The notes beneath the pieces were generated by a model. It was not told the DNA's origin and searched no databases. It saw only the letters and a list, made by a program, of their open reading frames with translations. Position numbers and translations under genes: made by a program. Below, one piece after another: positions 36,029 to 45,835 of a DNA stretch of 64,000 nt. Within the stretch, counting starts at the first letter, position 1. Every line of letters starts with the position of its first letter. The stretch lies in assembly GCF_003049505.1 (NCBI RefSeq), contig NZ_PYWN01000006.1:38269-102268 (forward strand), written 5' to 3'. The stretch comes from Metasolibacillus meyeri. Lineage in GTDB: Bacteria; Bacillota; Bacilli; Bacillales_A; Planococcaceae.

Positions 36029-37996
36029 TTGGTAAAGGAACAACCAATCGCATACAATGATGATGCGATTCAAGTGTTAGAAGGCTTAGAGGCCGTTCGT
36101 AAAAGACCAGGTATGTATATCGGTTCGACAGACGGGCGTGGGCTTCATCACTTAGTTTATGAAATAGTGGATAATGCGGTAGACGAAGCGCTTGCTGGCT
36201 TTGGTACACATATTATTGTCAAAATACATGAAGATAACAGCATTAGCGTGCGTGACTTTGGGCGAGGAATGCCTACAGGGATGCATAAAATGGGGAAACC
36301 GACACCCGAAATCATTTTCACTGTTTTACATGCTGGCGGAAAATTTGGCCAAGGCGGCTATAAAACGAGTGGTGGTCTACACGGTGTAGGTTCATCTGTT
36401 GTCAACGCTTTAAGTAGCTTTTTAGAAGTATCTATTCATCGTGATGGACAAGTTTATCGTCAACGCTTTGAAAATGGTGGCAAGCCTGCGACATCGCTTG
36501 ACATGATCGGAAAAACAAAGGAAACAGGGACACTCGTTCATTTTTTACCAGATGCAACGATTTTTTCTGTGACGAAATTTAATTATGATACATTAGCTGA
36601 ACGTTTGCGTGAATCTGCCTTTTTATTAAAAGGGTTAAAAATTGAATTAATCGATGAACGTGCAGAAGGTGCGCACGAAGTATTTTATTATGAAAATGGC
36701 ATTGAAGCATTCGTTACTTATTTAAATGAAGAAAAGGATGTTTTACACCCTGTTAAATATGTAGAAGGAATGCAGCAAGAAATTGAAGTTGAGTTTGCCT
36801 TCCAATTTAATGATGGCTACTCGGAAACGATGCTGTCGTTCGTCAATAATGTGCGTACACGCGATGGTGGAACGCATGAAACAGGTGCAAAGGCAGCGAT
36901 GACACGCGTCTTTAATGATTATGCGCGAAAAATTGGTTTGCTAAAGGAAAAAGAGAAAAACTTAGAGGGCTCAGATGTGCGAGAAGGCTTAACTGCAATT
37001 GTGTCGGTTCGTATTCCTGAGCATTTACTACAATTTGAAGGACAAACAAAGGGCAAGCTTGGGACAAGTGAAGCACGTTCAGCCGTCGATGCGGTCGTAT
37101 CGGAGCAACTATTATATGTACTAGAGGAAAACGCAGAATTATCTGCCTCGCTTGTGCGTAAAGCGATTCGTGCACAGCAAGTGCGTGAGGCCGCAAGAAA
37201 AGCACGTGAGGATGCGCGAAATGGCAAGAAGAGCAAAAAAAGCAGCACCTTGTTATCTGGTAAATTAACGCCTGCCCAATCACGCAATGCAGCAAAAAAT
37301 GAGCTTTACCTAGTCGAAGGTGACTCAGCGGGCGGATCTGCTAAGCAAGGGCGTGACCGCTCCTTCCAAGCGATTTTACCATTACGTGGGAAAGTAATTA
37401 ATACTGAAAAAGCAAAGCTACAGGATATTATGAAAAACGAGGAAATCGCAACAATTATTCATGCGATTGGCGGGGGTGTTGGTTCGGATTTCTCTGTAGA
37501 GGACACAGCCTACGATAAAGTTGTCATTATGACAGATGCCGATACGGATGGGGCACATATTCAAGTTTTGTTATTAACATTTTTCTATCGCTATATGAAA
37601 CCGCTTGTCGAAGCAGGCAAAGTATATATTGCCTTGCCACCACTTTATAAAGTATCGAAGGGCGCAGGCAAAAAAGAAGTGCTCGAATATGCTTGGACGG
37701 AAAACGAATTGGATGCGGCCATTAAAAAAATAGGGAAAGGCTATGTCATTCAGCGTTATAAAGGGTTAGGTGAGATGAACGCGGATCAGCTTTGGGATAC
37801 GACGATGAACCCAGAGACGCGCACATTAATTCGCGTAACAATTGAAGACGGCGCACGTGCAGAACGACGTGTGACGACATTAATGGGTGATAAAGTAGAA
37901 CCTCGTCGTAAGTGGATTGAGACACATGTCGACTTCGGAATGGAGGATGAGGTCAATATTTTAGAAAATGAATTCATCCATCATGAGGGGGACTAA
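36029..37996 (+). CDS. parE: DNA topoisomerase IV subunit B
   Basis: A 655-residue ATPase subunit of topoisomerase IV, which unlinks daughter chromosomes. N-terminal GHKL ATPase motifs are present (DNAVDEA, DFGRGMPTG, GKFGQGGYKTSGGLHGVG), then the TOPRIM metal site (EGDSAGGSAKQGRDR and DADTDGAH). GQGGYKTSGG and the length favour ParE over GyrB. Start TTG 36029 after AGGGGGT. Followed by parC three bases later. Lies about 16 kb from the proposed dif site, consistent with its place near the terminus in Bacillus. Confidence 0.95.
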   Translation: MVKEQPIAYNDDAIQVLEGLEAVRKRPGMYIGSTDGRGLHHLVYEIVDNAVDEALAGFGTHIIVKIHEDNSISVRDFGRGMPTGMHKMGKPTPEIIFTVLHAGGKFGQGGYKTSGGLHGVGSSVVNALSSFLEVSIHRDGQVYRQRFENGGKPATSLDMIGKTKETGTLVHFLPDATIFSVTKFNYDTLAERLRESAFLLKGLKIELIDERAEGAHEVFYYENGIEAFVTYLNEEKDVLHPVKYVEGMQQEIEVEFAFQFNDGYSETMLSFVNNVRTRDGGTHETGAKAAMTRVFNDYARKIGLLKEKEKNLEGSDVREGLTAIVSVRIPEHLLQFEGQTKGKLGTSEARSAVDAVVSEQLLYVLEENAELSASLVRKAIRAQQVREAARKAREDARNGKKSKKSSTLLSGKLTPAQSRNAAKNELYLVEGDSAGGSAKQGRDRSFQAILPLRGKVINTEKAKLQDIMKNEEIATIIHAIGGGVGSDFSVEDTAYDKVVIMTDADTDGAHIQVLLLTFFYRYMKPLVEAGKVYIALPPLYKVSKGAGKKEVLEYAWTENELDAAIKKIGKGYVIQRYKGLGEMNADQLWDTTMNPETRTLIRVTIEDGARAERRVTTLMGDKVEPRRKWIETHVDFGMEDEVNILENEFIHHEGD

Positions 37997-37999
37997 AGA

Positions 38000-40426
38000 A
38001 TGACAACGGAAAAATTTCAAGATTTACCTTTAGAAGAAGTAATGGGGGACCGCTTTGGTCGCTATTCCAAATATATTATTCAAGACCGCGCATTACCCGA
38101 TGCACGTGACGGTCTAAAGCCTGTGCAGCGTCGTATTTTATACGCGATGTTTAATGAGGGCAATACGCATGATAAACCATTCCGAAAATCAGCGAAAACA
38201 GTCGGTAACGTTATCGGTAACTTCCATCCACATGGTGATTCCTCTGTTTATGAGGCAATGGTGCGCATGAGCCAAGATTGGAAAGCGCGCCATATGCTTA
38301 TTGAAATGCATGGCAATAACGGCTCGGTGGACGGTGATCCACCAGCCGCAATGCGTTATACAGAGGCGCGTTTATCACAGGTGGCAGCGGAGATGCTGCG
38401 TGATATCGGCAAGCGCACAGTTGATTTTGTACCGAACTTTGATGATCAAGATATGGAGCCAACTGTTTTACCAGCGCGCTTCCCGAATCTGCTTGTCAAC
38501 GGTTCGACGGGGATTTCCGCAGGCTATGCGACAGATATTCCACCACATAATTTACAAGAAGCACTCGATGCGGTATTGATGCGCTTAGAGAATCCTGGAT
38601 GTACAGTCGATGAATTAATGACGGTCATCAAAGGGCCTGATTTCCCAACAGGTGGTATTATTCAAGGTATAGATGGCATTAAAAAGGCCTATGAAACAGG
38701 CAAAGGAAAAATTATTATTCGTGCAACTGCTGAGATTGAAGCAATTAAAGGCAATAAAGAGCAAATTGTCATTACAGAGCTACCATATGATGTCAACAAA
38801 GCGAATTTAATAAAAAAAATTGATGAACAGCGTGCTGATAAACGTTTAGAAGGCATCGCTGACGTTCGTGATGAATCGGATCGCAATGGTCTACGCATCG
38901 TGATTGAGATGAAAAAAGACATACAAGCACAAGGGATTTTAAATTATTTATTAAAATCAACGGATTTGCAAATTACCTATAGCTTCAATATGATTGCTAT
39001 CTACAATCGTCGACCAACATTGATGACATTACCAATGATGCTTGATGCTTATATCGCGCACCAAAAGGAAGTCGTGCGTAAGCGTACAGTCTTTGATTTA
39101 ACAAAGGCGAAGGATCGATTACATATTGTAGAAGGATTAATGAAGGCATTATCTATTTTAGATGAGGTGATTCAAACAATCCGCTCTTCTAGCGATAAGC
39201 GCGATGCGAAAAATAATTTACAACAAAAGTTCAGCTTTACAGAAGTGCAATCAGAAGCGATTGTTAGCCTACAATTATACCGTTTAACAAATACGGATAT
39301 TACGGAATTGCGCGCAGAAGAAGAAGAGCTCACACAATTAATCGAAAAATTAACAAGCATTTTAAACGATGAGAAAAAGCTAGCGCGTGTCATTAAGCAG
39401 GAGCTACTAGATGTACGCAAGCGCTTCGCAGAGCCACGCCGTTCTGTTATTCAAGCGGAAATTGAGGAAATTAAGCTAACGCTTGATGTGCTCGTACCGA
39501 GTGAGGAAGTCGTTGTGACGGTGACGAAGGATGGCTATGTCAAACGGACAAGCCTTCGCTCTCATAGCGCATCAAATGGTCAAGATTTCGCCATGAAGGA
39601 ATCAGATTATTTATTATATGAAGAAACGTTAAATACGCAGCATTATTTATTATTGTTTACGAATAAAGGCAATTATATTTATCAGCCTGTGCATGAGCTA
39701 CCAGATATTCGCTGGAAGGATCTCGGTCAGCATATTTCCAGTATTGTTCCACTCGACGCAGAGGAATTTATTATCAAAGTGCTTGGCATTGATTCATTTG
39801 AAAAAGAGGGAACGTATATCTTTACTGCAACGAAGGATGGGCAAATTAAACGTTCGTCACTAGCAGATTACGTTGTCACACGTTATTCGAAGCCTGTGAA
39901 GACGATGAATGTCAAAGCTGATGATGAAATGATTTATGCGTCGCTGTTAACACCTGAGCAAGAAATTTTATTAACGAGCAACACTAGCTATACAATTCGC
40001 TTTGCGGCAGAAGAATTACCTGTTACGGGTGTGAAAACAGGTGGTGTGAAGGGAATTGTACTAAAAGATGGTGAATACTTGGCAGCAGCTAATTTAATCA
40101 CGCCAGATAGCAATCAGGAGCTTGTCGTTGTGACACAACGAGGGGCAGTCAAACGGATGGTTTTATCAGAAATTGAATTAGGCAATCGCGCAAAACGCGG
40201 CGTTGTTATTTTAAAAGAGCTAAAAGCAAATCCACACCGTATTTATGCGGTATTGCTTGCAACAGCACACGACAATGTATTGTTGGAAACCGAGCGGGGC
40301 GTTCAAGAGACGATTCAAGTATTAAACTTATCGCGTGCTGATCGTTATTCAAATGGTTCATTAAAAATTGATACAGCAGCAGATGGTGCATTAATAAGAG
40401 CTATGATTTTATCGAGAGAGAACTAA
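38000..40426 (+). CDS. parC: DNA topoisomerase IV subunit A
   Basis: An 808-residue DNA breakage-reunion subunit. DRALPDARDGLKPVQRRIL, the HPHGDSSVYEAMVRMSQDW quinolone region (Ser and Glu at the resistance positions, so apparently wild type) and the catalytic Tyr in MRYTEARLS are present. A C-terminal beta-pinwheel (about residues 490-800) follows. The start lies three bases after parE, with GGGGGACT as ribosome binding site. ParC and not GyrA is inferred from the neighbour and the length. Confidence 0.95.
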   Translation: MTTEKFQDLPLEEVMGDRFGRYSKYIIQDRALPDARDGLKPVQRRILYAMFNEGNTHDKPFRKSAKTVGNVIGNFHPHGDSSVYEAMVRMSQDWKARHMLIEMHGNNGSVDGDPPAAMRYTEARLSQVAAEMLRDIGKRTVDFVPNFDDQDMEPTVLPARFPNLLVNGSTGISAGYATDIPPHNLQEALDAVLMRLENPGCTVDELMTVIKGPDFPTGGIIQGIDGIKKAYETGKGKIIIRATAEIEAIKGNKEQIVITELPYDVNKANLIKKIDEQRADKRLEGIADVRDESDRNGLRIVIEMKKDIQAQGILNYLLKSTDLQITYSFNMIAIYNRRPTLMTLPMMLDAYIAHQKEVVRKRTVFDLTKAKDRLHIVEGLMKALSILDEVIQTIRSSSDKRDAKNNLQQKFSFTEVQSEAIVSLQLYRLTNTDITELRAEEEELTQLIEKLTSILNDEKKLARVIKQELLDVRKRFAEPRRSVIQAEIEEIKLTLDVLVPSEEVVVTVTKDGYVKRTSLRSHSASNGQDFAMKESDYLLYEETLNTQHYLLLFTNKGNYIYQPVHELPDIRWKDLGQHISSIVPLDAEEFIIKVLGIDSFEKEGTYIFTATKDGQIKRSSLADYVVTRYSKPVKTMNVKADDEMIYASLLTPEQEILLTSNTSYTIRFAAEELPVTGVKTGGVKGIVLKDGEYLAAANLITPDSNQELVVVTQRGAVKRMVLSEIELGNRAKRGVVILKELKANPHRIYAVLLATAHDNVLLETERGVQETIQVLNLSRADRYSNGSLKIDTAADGALIRAMILSREN

Positions 40427-40444
40427 TCATAAAGCAGTGAAACA

Positions 40445-40478
40445 GGGCGTGTCCGATTTTCGGATGCGCTCTATTTTT
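40445..40478 (+). terminator. Terminator after parC
   Basis: AGGGCGTGTCCG pairs with CGGATGCGCTCT (with G-T pairs), then TTTTTATT. The rest of the gap to 40849 holds only a TTGGTTGAGCGAATTTG fragment (40481-40497) also found beside repeat copy 1. Confidence 0.78.
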
Positions 40479-40849
40479 ATTGGTTGAGCGAATTTGGTAC
40501 TTCTTTCAAGAAAACGGACACGACAATTTTTGCTAACGCCCTTTGGTTGCTCTGCTCTTTCATGGGGTTTTAAGGGAGCCAGCTGTCTCTCATATTGGTT
40601 CAGCGACAGCTAGCTAAGCTAGAGTGCCTTTATAAAAGTACACAATCCCCAGCTGTTTTCCCTCTTGAATGGTGTAGCTTTATCCTGTATTAATAGGCTG
40701 TGAAGTTTTTAGCTTGTGTTCCTTTATTACCAATAAGTTCTATAAATTTCTAAGATAAGAAGATTTTTGTTGGATATTTATGTTACTATTGTGAAGTAAT
40801 GTACTTAGACTAAGTGGAAGTGACTTGTCTTAGGAGAGGAGATAAAAAG

Positions 40850-41374
40850 ATGATTGAATTACGAAAAATAGACGGGGATAACATAGATGAGGTAATAGCG
40901 CTTGATGTTGAAGAAAACCAGAAAGACTTTATATTAGAAACTACTAACCTTAGGTGCTTCGCAGACGGCCATATGTTGAATACAGATGGAATACCAGCTG
41001 CTCCATTAGCTATTTATGCGAATAATACGATGATTGGATTTGTGATGTATATTTATGATACGACGGATCATGAATCATTTCAAAATGAAGTTTATTACGG
41101 AGAGAAGACCTATTTTATTTGGCATTTTATGATTGATAAGAGTTATCAAGGGAAAGGATATGGCAAGCTTGCCTTTGAAAAAGTGTTGGCGGATATTAAA
41201 ACTATGCCATATGGGGAAGCACAACATGTAGACCTCTTTTATCATAAAAATAATAGCGTAGCTAAAGAATTATACGCTTCATTTGGTTTTGTAGAGTCAG
41301 GCATCATTCAGGATAATTCGATGCATGCGATTAAAAAACTAGATGGGAAAATAACAGCATCCTTAGTAGGGTAG
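40850..41374 (+). CDS. GNAT N-acetyltransferase, spermidine acetyltransferase-like
   Basis: A 174-residue acetyltransferase. FIWHFMIDKSYQGKGYGKLAFEKVL is the acetyl-CoA loop and NNSVAKELYASFGFVESGI the C-terminal signature. The overall pattern is closest to the BltD/PaiA polyamine acetyltransferases, but the acceptor is not proven. ATG 40850 follows GGAGAGGAG; an upstream ATG at 40814 does not. Confidence 0.87.
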   Translation: MIELRKIDGDNIDEVIALDVEENQKDFILETTNLRCFADGHMLNTDGIPAAPLAIYANNTMIGFVMYIYDTTDHESFQNEVYYGEKTYFIWHFMIDKSYQGKGYGKLAFEKVLADIKTMPYGEAQHVDLFYHKNNSVAKELYASFGFVESGIIQDNSMHAIKKLDGKITASLVG

Positions 41375-41460
41375 TATCTCTCAGAAAGAAATGTAGGCTG
41401 CCCCATAATAAACACAAATATCCAGAAGTTTTGTTAACTCTGTCCTAGCAAAAATATAAT

Positions 41461-41618
41461 ATTTATCCCGCATTCAGGCGCGATTGTTTTAGCATTACTA
41501 GGTAGAAAATGATCAAACTTTATTATAAAAATCGCATAGTATTTCACAAAGAATGAACCCGTTTTGATTAATCATTTTTCAAAACGGGTTTTTATCATTT
41601 AACTTAACATATGGATTT
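41461..41618 (+). repeat. Structured repeat, copy 1
   Basis: It aligns with 44789-44945 over about 150 bases: an ATCCC...GGCGC block, GGTAGAAAATGATCAAAC, then the hairpin AACCCGTTTTG/CAAAACGGGTT and CATATGGATTTT. Copy 2 has a C-to-T change in one stem arm matched by G-to-A in the other. GATCAAACTTTATT recurs at 41632. Confidence 0.6.
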
Positions 41619-41633
41619 TGAGGATATTGTAGA

Positions 41634-41858
41634 TCAAACTTTATTCCAAACTAACAAATGGTCGTGATTGGCTGACGGCGAATACACACTTTTTTGATGG
41701 TTTACGAGCACTAATGGAGTCTCCATATGTGGAATAGTGGATTCAACGATTTCAAATTTCCGTGACATCTCACGAATTTTTACGCCTTCTTCTAAAATCA
41801 TTTTCACAATATAGTCCTTTGTTTCTTGCAGTAATCTTCTTCTTGTTTGCTTTTCCAT
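41634..41858 (-). mobile_element. IS3-family orfA transposase remnant
   Basis: A 74-residue frame whose first 42 residues (RRRLLQETKDYIVKMIL, then EGVKIREMSRKFEIVEST) match the N-terminal HTH_Tnp_1 domain of IS3-type OrfA. The rest is unrelated (a frameshift or junction), and no orfB is present. It is a dead fragment next to the structured repeat. The rest of 41375-42074 is gene-free; a partial 21-bp repeat lies at 41928-41965. Confidence 0.62.
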
Positions 41859-42074
41859 TTTCGATATGTCCTTTTTAGTAACTTCATCATAAGTTTTTCT
41901 TAAGTTCTTATACTAAAAACTAGGCATTTTGCGGGCGAATACAACGCTTAATTAAGCGAAAATAGACAAATCCACATCTTTTCTGCCTCTTTCATCATAT
42001 TGACAATTACCTGAGATTACTATATCATTCAATTTATTTCGGAGTTCGTTATATCATAGAAAGGGAGAATCTCA

Positions 42075-43262
42075 ATGTGGAAAAATAAAAATGTATGGAT
42101 TGTGCTGATCGGGGAGTTTGTTGTCGGCTTAGGCCTTTGGGCAGGCATCATCGGCAACTTAGCATTTATGCAGGAAACCGTACCATCCGACTTCCATAAG
42201 TCGCTCATTTTAGCGATTGGGTTGCTTGCAGGTGTCGCAGCTGGCCCATTAGCAGGACGCCTAATTGATTCATCAAGTAAAAAGAAAGTATTGATTGTCG
42301 CAAGTGCAGGGCGGGTGGTAGCGGTTGCCTTTATGTTTATTGCACTTGCCACAAACTCAGTGCTGTGGATGCTATGCTTTTTAGTAAGCTTGCAATTAGC
42401 AGCGGCATTTTATATGCCTGCACTACAGGCAGTCATTCCGATGATTGTGAAGGATCGCGACTTAATTACATTGAATGGCTGGCATATGAATGCACGCACC
42501 ATTTCACGTATTATAGGTACAGCGGCAGCTGGCTTACTATTAAGCTACTTTGATGTGAAATGGCTTTATATTGCATCGATGGTTATGTATATTGTGATGT
42601 TAGGCATTACCTTTACGTTCAATTTACAGGAGCAAAAAAGTGCTGCACAGGCAAAAGACAAGAGCAAAGGTAGCTTTAAGGAAGTATATCCGATGCTAAA
42701 GGCGCATCCTGTTGTGCTCATGACACTTGTCCTTATGGTCATTCCGATTTTATTTTTAGGCTCGTTTAATTTAGTCATTATGAAAATTACCGAAATCCAT
42801 CAATCGCAAAGCTTATCAGGGATGATTTATGCAGTGGAAGGAACCGCCTTTATGCTTGGTGCTGTATTTATTAAATATTTGACGAAAGTGATGAAAACAG
42901 GCACAATTTTATTTATGTCTGTATTTATTATCGGCTTGATGGAGCTGATGCTCTTTTTAGCGGATATCAAATTATTTGCCTTGTTAACATTTGCATTATT
43001 CGGCTTTACAGTAGGTTGCTTCTTCCCAACAACAATGACCATTTTCCAACGCCAAGTGCCAAAGGAATATCACGGACGCTTTTTCTCGTTCCGTAATATG
43101 ATTGATCAAGTGCTGTTCCAAGTGGTGTTGCTATCGACAGGAGCATTGCTTGATTTAATCGGCTTGCAATGGATGGGCGTCACGTTCGGTGTGTTCAGCT
43201 TGCTACTAAGCGCTTATTTCTTAATGATCATTCGTCGTCAAAAGCTTGAGATGGCGATGTAG
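42075..43262 (+). CDS. MFS transporter
   Basis: A 395-residue membrane protein with about 12 transmembrane segments and a long hydrophilic loop in the middle (about residues 190-210). The loop 2-3 motif appears as GPLAGRLIDSSSKK. The substrate is not identifiable; related proteins are often called efflux or macrolide-type transporters. ATG 42075 follows AAGGGAG. A DMT-family gene starts 14 bases after its stop codon, so the two form an operon. Confidence 0.88.
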   Translation: MWKNKNVWIVLIGEFVVGLGLWAGIIGNLAFMQETVPSDFHKSLILAIGLLAGVAAGPLAGRLIDSSSKKKVLIVASAGRVVAVAFMFIALATNSVLWMLCFLVSLQLAAAFYMPALQAVIPMIVKDRDLITLNGWHMNARTISRIIGTAAAGLLLSYFDVKWLYIASMVMYIVMLGITFTFNLQEQKSAAQAKDKSKGSFKEVYPMLKAHPVVLMTLVLMVIPILFLGSFNLVIMKITEIHQSQSLSGMIYAVEGTAFMLGAVFIKYLTKVMKTGTILFMSVFIIGLMELMLFLADIKLFALLTFALFGFTVGCFFPTTMTIFQRQVPKEYHGRFFSFRNMIDQVLFQVVLLSTGALLDLIGLQWMGVTFGVFSLLLSAYFLMIIRRQKLEMAM

Positions 43263-43276
43263 GAGGGCATTCTATC

Positions 43277-44185
43277 ATGGCAGTAGAAAATCGCAGGAAG
43301 GGGATTACGCTCGTTCTTCTTGCTGCCCTATTTTGGGGCATCTCTGGAACGGTATCGCAATATTTATTCCAAACATTGCATATGAGCACAGAATGGGTGA
43401 CAACGGTGCGCTTATTAAGTGGAGGGCTTATTTTGTTAGCCGTTGCCTACCGTCAGCAAGGTCCTCGTATCTTTCATATTTGGCGACAAAAAGCAGATAT
43501 TTTTGCATTATTGATTTTCGGTGTAATTGCCATGATTGGTGTGCAATATACATACTTAGCTGCTATCAATTACGGAAATGCCGCAACAGCGACAGTGCTA
43601 CAATATTTAGGGCCAGCGATTGTAACAGCTTATTTTATCTTTTTAGCAAAACGTCTACCAACTATGAAAGAGCTTTTAGCTGTAGGATTTGCTCTGTTTG
43701 GAACATTTTTACTCGTAACACATGGTAATATCAATTCTTTATCAATCTCCAAAGAGGCATTTGTTTGGGGAATTTTATCGGCATTTGGTTTAGCTTTCTA
43801 TACAATCCAACCCATTTCCTTATTGCGGCGCTGGGGCTCCATTTTAGTCGTCGGCTGGGGCATGTTCATAGGGGGCATCGCATTCAGCTTTGTCCATGCA
43901 CCGTGGCGATTTGAAGGAGAATGGCATATTTCAGCACCATTTGCGTTAGCATTTGTCATTTTATTCGGCACAGTATTTGCCTTTTACAGCTATTTAGAAA
44001 GCTTAAAATACTTAACACCAACCGAAACGAGCTTACTTGCCTGTGCGGAACCATTATCTGCTGCAGTCACCTCCGTGCTATTTTTAGGTGTTGCATTCGG
44101 CTGGATCGATTGGCTTGGTACATTTTTCATTTTAGCAACGATTGGCATTTTGGCGATACAGAAGAGGGAACGGAATACTACTTAG
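43277..44185 (+). CDS. EamA-family (DMT) transporter
   Basis: A 302-residue protein with ten predicted membrane spans made of two EamA repeats (about residues 10-140 and 152-290; FWGISGTVSQYLF in the first, ESLKYLTPTETSLLACAEPLSA in the second). Members export amino acids or metabolites. AGGAGGG precedes ATG 43277. Co-transcribed with the MFS gene upstream. A weak stem-loop follows at 44193-44220. Confidence 0.9.
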   Translation: MAVENRRKGITLVLLAALFWGISGTVSQYLFQTLHMSTEWVTTVRLLSGGLILLAVAYRQQGPRIFHIWRQKADIFALLIFGVIAMIGVQYTYLAAINYGNAATATVLQYLGPAIVTAYFIFLAKRLPTMKELLAVGFALFGTFLLVTHGNINSLSISKEAFVWGILSAFGLAFYTIQPISLLRRWGSILVVGWGMFIGGIAFSFVHAPWRFEGEWHISAPFALAFVILFGTVFAFYSYLESLKYLTPTETSLLACAEPLSAAVTSVLFLGVAFGWIDWLGTFFILATIGILAIQKRERNTT

Positions 44186-44295
44186 CAAGGAAGAAGACTT
44201 GTCAAAGCAGGTCTACTTTTTTGCAGAAAATTGGACTTGTATTCTAAAATATAATAAGAATGACTAGTATTTATTTGGAGAATGGAGGTACGTAG

Positions 44296-44718
44296 ATGTC
44301 TGAACCGAAAATGAAAGCAAACGACAATAGCGTAATTGAATTTATTGAAAGTGTGGAAAATGACAAGAAGAAAGCAGATGCCTATCGGTTATTAGAAATT
44401 TTCACAGAGGTAACAGGTTATGACGCAAAAATGTGGGGGCCAAGTATTATAGGCTTTGGTAGCTATCACTATAAGTATGCATCAGGACGTGAGGGGGATG
44501 CACCTTTAGTAGGTTTTTCACCAAGAAAGGCGAAGATTAGTCTTTATTTGTCCTATGAAAGTGAAGAAAGAGAAAAATTATTAGAAAGCTTTGGCAAACA
44601 CACGACGAGTAAGGCTTGTATTTACGTGAATAAATTAGCTGATATCAATACCAATATTTTAAAGGATTTAATTAAACATACAGTAGAAACCTATCAGAAT
44701 CTTTATCCGAACGAATAA
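44296..44718 (+). CDS. DUF1801-family protein
   Basis: A 140-residue soluble protein with the DUF1801 (YdhG-like) pattern: VIEFIESVENDKKKADAYRLLEIF, MWGPSIIGFGSYHYKY, then GFSPRKAKISLYL. Its function is unknown. ATG 44296 follows GGAGG with an 11-base gap. Single gene. Confidence 0.87.
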   Translation: MSEPKMKANDNSVIEFIESVENDKKKADAYRLLEIFTEVTGYDAKMWGPSIIGFGSYHYKYASGREGDAPLVGFSPRKAKISLYLSYESEEREKLLESFGKHTTSKACIYVNKLADINTNILKDLIKHTVETYQNLYPNE

Positions 44719-44788
44719 AATGATGTAATTGCTTATTTCCTCACGGTGAGTAACTTACATCAAATATGGTCTTTTAATAAAGTTTTTA

Positions 44789-44945
44789 CTTATCCCACAA
44801 TCGGGCGCATTTGTTGAGTAACACAGGTAGAAAATGATCAAACCTTTTTATAATAACCAAACTTAAAACTGCTAAAGAAGAATCCGTTTTAATCAATCTT
44901 TTTTCAAAATGGATTCTTCTTACACTGAACCAATGGATATCTCAG
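44789..44945 (+). repeat. Structured repeat, copy 2
   Basis: Second copy of the 41461-41618 element: shared AGGTAGAAAATGATCAAAC, then AATCCGTTTTA...CAAAATGGATT as the stem. It lies downstream of the DUF1801 gene. No gene in 44719-45031. Confidence 0.58.
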
Positions 44946-45031
44946 ATTTTAAAAAGGTTCCCCTCACAGGCTCGAAAAAATCTCGGCGCAATGACATTGA
45001 GGTGCCATTGATTATCACTTTCTACTTCTTT

Positions 45032-45205
45032 TTATTCTTGAAAATGCTTCTTATACTTTTTATACGTTTGATCAATCGTTTCCTGCTTCGTCTTTGTTTT
45101 ACGTTCATGTGTAGAGAAGGGGGCTGTACCACGCTGTTTTGTAACATCTGTACCACTTGCGCGTTGTTTTGCCAAACGCTTCTTCTTTGCTTGTGATTGT
45201 GTCAT
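45032..45205 (-). CDS. Small basic protein, 57 residues
   Basis: A short gene: start SQAKKKRLAKQRASG, centre PFSTHERKTKTKQE, end YKKYKKHFQE. Very Lys/Arg/Gln-rich with a conserved-looking FSTHERKTKTK segment, so it may bind nucleic acid. The start ATG overlaps the stop TGA of the DUF402 gene by one base (TGATG) behind GAGGTG, so it is translationally coupled to it. I recall similar small proteins in related genera but cannot name the family. Confidence 0.7.
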   Translation of the reverse strand: MTQSQAKKKRLAKQRASGTDVTKQRGTAPFSTHERKTKTKQETIDQTYKKYKKHFQE

Positions 45206-45741
45206 CATATCACCTCTTTTACTAGCTGATTGCGATGCTTTTCACTCATCGCGAAGTAAGGGAAGTTGTCTTCGTCAATACGTGCTAATACGTCATGAAA
45301 GGTTTGATATGCAAGCTCGTATTGTTGCTGTGTAATGATATGCTTTTCAAGCGCCCATGCCAATTCATCTTGATCCTTTTGAATGACTTCGCCCGTTGGT
45401 AGTACGACAATATCTAAAAACAAATCATCCATATAGGGCATACCATGTTCAACACCGTTCTCATAAGTAATATCAATATACCACTGAATGACTTCTCCAT
45501 CTTGATCAAACATCGTTGTCACAGCGAAATGCTCATGGAAGGGGAGTTGCTGTAGCCAAGAATAGCGCTTATCCACTATGCAAAGCTCTTTATCGCCATA
45601 TTTTTTAATTAGTGGCTCTGTCACTTCATGCATCTGAATAAGCGCAATATAGCCCGTAAAATCATCCTCAATCTGTAATTCTCGATAATCGCTCCGAACA
45701 ACTCGCGTCCAATTATTTCTTTGCAAATAGCGTCTTTTCAT
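45205..45741 (-). CDS. DUF402-family protein
   Basis: A 178-residue protein with the DUF402 fold pattern seen in nucleoside di/triphosphate phosphatases such as YgaC/NtdP: GDKELCIVDKRYSWLQQLP, WYIDITYENGVEHGMPYMDDLFLDIVVLP and GEVIQKDQDEL, which supplies the conserved acidic metal-site residues. The substrate is not certain. AAAGGTGG precedes the ATG. First gene of an operon with the 57-residue basic protein. Confidence 0.85.
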   Translation of the reverse strand: MKRRYLQRNNWTRVVRSDYRELQIEDDFTGYIALIQMHEVTEPLIKKYGDKELCIVDKRYSWLQQLPFHEHFAVTTMFDQDGEVIQWYIDITYENGVEHGMPYMDDLFLDIVVLPTGEVIQKDQDELAWALEKHIITQQQYELAYQTFHDVLARIDEDNFPYFAMSEKHRNQLVKEVI

Positions 45742-45796
45742 CCATTACACCACCTTTCAAGAAAAATTTTACAATAGAAAGAAATTAAAAACAACA

Positions 45797-45832
45797 AAAG
45801 CCATACGGAATCTTCCGCATAGCTTTCGTTTG
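45797..45832 (-). terminator. Terminator of the first symporter operon
   Basis: AAAAGCCATACGGAA pairs with TTCCGCATAGCTTT across two bases; the T-run is on the - strand. Confidence 0.75.
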
Positions 45833-45835
45833 TTG

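Noticed and set aside
44909..45196. 95-codon + strand frame near 45 kb
   Set aside because: It is mostly the antisense of the 57-residue basic protein gene and the repeat copy; no ribosome binding site.
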